A DNA stretch of 6,762 nucleotides from Deltaproteobacteria bacterium (lineage in GTDB: Bacteria > Desulfobacterota_B > Binatia > UBA9968): NCBI GenBank assembly GCA_005879255.1, contig VBKY01000312.1, positions 1 to 6,762 on the forward strand, written 5' to 3'. The translations under genes and the position numbers were made by a program. Below the pieces are notes generated by a model. The model did not search any database and was not told the DNA's origin. It worked only from the letters and a program-made list of their open reading frames with translations. Position 1 is the stretch's first letter; each line of letters opens with the position of its first letter. Positions 5,857 through 6,762 of the stretch are shown here, in pieces.

Positions 5857-6138
5857 CTACGATATCAAGTGAGGAATCGGGCTACATTGAATCAGATCGT
5901 TAAATCTCTTCAGGCTGAGACGGCTGATATCGGTCTTGCTTTTGCCGTCGATGATTTGCTCCTCAAGCAGCTCCCCGATCGCCGCCGAGTGTTTGAATCC
6001 ATGGCCTGAACAAGCCGACGCAATGATGATGCGATCGTTATCCGGCTCGCGGGTCGCGTAGCTTTCGTATTGGGTTACCGGTCCGACACGGAGTGGGCCG
6101 CTGCGACGGCCTTCCGAATAGCCAGGCGAACACTTCAA
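5857..6138 (-). pseudogene. C-terminal remnant of an FAD-dependent sarcosine/N-methyltryptophan oxidase-type gene (DAO family)
   Basis: The frame encodes 93 residues from a TTG at 6138. Residues about 31-79 match the C-terminal end of monomeric sarcosine oxidase/N-methyltryptophan oxidase-like flavoproteins: EPDNDRIIIASACSGHGFKH, then AAIGELLEEQIIDGKSKTDI and the closing LSLKRF. The SGHGFK stretch (44-49) is the hallmark flavin-contacting loop. A full protein has about 370-400 residues with an N-terminal GxGxxG FAD-binding fold. None of that is present, and the same frame hits a stop at 6162-6160, inside the neighbouring methyltransferase gene. Residues 1-30 do not resemble the family, so the breakpoint probably lies at about 6050-6140. 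The remnant starts 11 bases after the methyltransferase stop on the same strand. It cannot bind FAD in the family manner, and I call it a decayed or deletion-truncated gene. A short expressed protein is possible but unlikely. Confidence 0.75.
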
Positions 6139-6148
6139 AGTCTCTGGC

Positions 6149-6762
6149 TCACTTGTACGCTACGGCTGCACTTGCGGGGCCGCGCATCCGACGAAAACCT
6201 ATCTTCCGACACCATCCGTCGAAGTCTCGGCCCGTGAAGTCAAAGGCGTCGCCAAACTCGATCAGCATATTGAGCGACATCATGAGGCCGAAGGTGTTGC
6301 TCCGTCGCTCGTCATCGATCAGGTTCTCGATAGCCGCAAAGGCGCCGCCGCTGGGCAGGGCGTCGTACGCGGCCTGAATGAGTTGCATCTTCTTCTCCAG
6401 ATTCCAGTCGTGCAGAATCATGCCCATGATGATCACGTCCGCCTTGGGCAGGGGGTCACGGAAGAAATCCACTGACGACGCGGTGATCCGATCTCCAAGT
6501 CCGTGCGCCTCGATGGTCTTGCGCGCGATGGGCACCACCGCCGGAAGATCGCCCGTCGTGCACGTCATGTGCGGGTGGCGGCGGGCCACGAAAACCGATA
6601 GTTGACCGGTTGCGCCGCCGACGTCGCACATGGTTTTGTAAGGCGCGAAGTCGAACTTCTCCGCGAAGGTCTCGAAGTTCGCAAGCGAGATGCCGGCCAT
6701 CGCGCGCATGAATTGCTCGAGTCGCTGTGGATCACGGTAAAGCTCTTCGAACATTCCTTCGC
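6149..6762 (-). CDS. SAM-dependent O-methyltransferase, family 2 (hydroxyindole/caffeate O-methyltransferase type), 5' end outside window
   Basis: The visible part is about 203 residues and is open to the window edge. The ATG at 6754 is internal: the codons before it read EG, and the helix around GMFEELYRDPQRL is a normal interior segment of this family. The N-terminal winged-helix dimerisation domain (roughly 130-150 residues) is therefore outside. Counting from that methionine, the Rossmann SAM-binding motif is DVGGATGQLS (44-53), an acidic strand end lies near GDLP (68-71), the catalytic histidine is H115 in MILHDW, and E143 in AIENL matches the second active-site acid. The C-terminus GPASAAVAYK is family-typical. 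The loop before it (GFRRMRGPASA) looks about five to seven residues shorter than usual. The product transfers a methyl group to a hydroxyl of a small aromatic or polyketide-like compound; the acceptor is unknown. Nothing links it functionally to the operon further left. Confidence 0.88.
   Translation of the reverse strand, partial: EGMFEELYRDPQRLEQFMRAMAGISLANFETFAEKFDFAPYKTMCDVGGATGQLSVFVARRHPHMTCTTGDLPAVVPIARKTIEAHGLGDRITASSVDFFRDPLPKADVIIMGMILHDWNLEKKMQLIQAAYDALPSGGAFAAIENLIDDERRSNTFGLMMSLNMLIEFGDAFDFTGRDFDGWCRKIGFRRMRGPASAAVAYK

Overview
This window looks like chromosomal DNA of a high-GC environmental bacterium, most likely a member of Pseudomonadota. I infer this from the kinds of proteins, not from any marker gene: periplasmic solute-binding proteins, an exported metallo-beta-lactamase-fold protein, an enolase-superfamily enzyme and a family-2 O-methyltransferase. 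I see no rRNA, tRNA, CRISPR array or intact transposase gene.

Layout. Positions 1-678 (+) are the 3' part of a ModA-like solute-binding protein gene that enters from outside the window. It converges on a leftward series of genes on the minus strand. In transcription order these are a mandelate racemase/muconate lactonizing enzyme family protein (5275-4142), a FbpA-like periplasmic solute-binding protein (4140-3085), a divergent isopropylmalate/isocitrate dehydrogenase homologue (3045-1924) and, after a 135-bp gap, an exported MBL-fold hydrolase (1788-733). The first three are tightly packed (gaps of 1 and 39 bp) and look like one operon. The fourth has its own strong ribosome binding site and may be co-transcribed or separate.

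Right of the operon, 5276-5856 has no convincing gene. It holds a 16-bp tandem duplication, a 13-bp inverted repeat and a 22-bp-period direct repeat, and looks like mobile-element or REP-type debris. Next is a C-terminal remnant of an FAD-dependent sarcosine/N-methyltryptophan oxidase-type gene (6138-5857), and then the 3' two thirds of an O-methyltransferase gene that runs off the right edge (6762-6149).

How the genes may work together (inference): the binding protein would capture a small organic acid in the periplasm, the MLE-type enzyme would isomerise or epimerise it through an enolate, and the dehydrogenase homologue would oxidise (and perhaps decarboxylate) a 2-hydroxy-acid product. 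The transporter membrane subunits are not in the window. The most unusual element is the dehydrogenase homologue: one of the invariant metal-binding aspartates is a tyrosine, and its cofactor loop is rewritten. The operon also reads, by eye, as less GC-rich than both flanks, which together with the repeats and the gene remnant suggests an acquired accessory segment.
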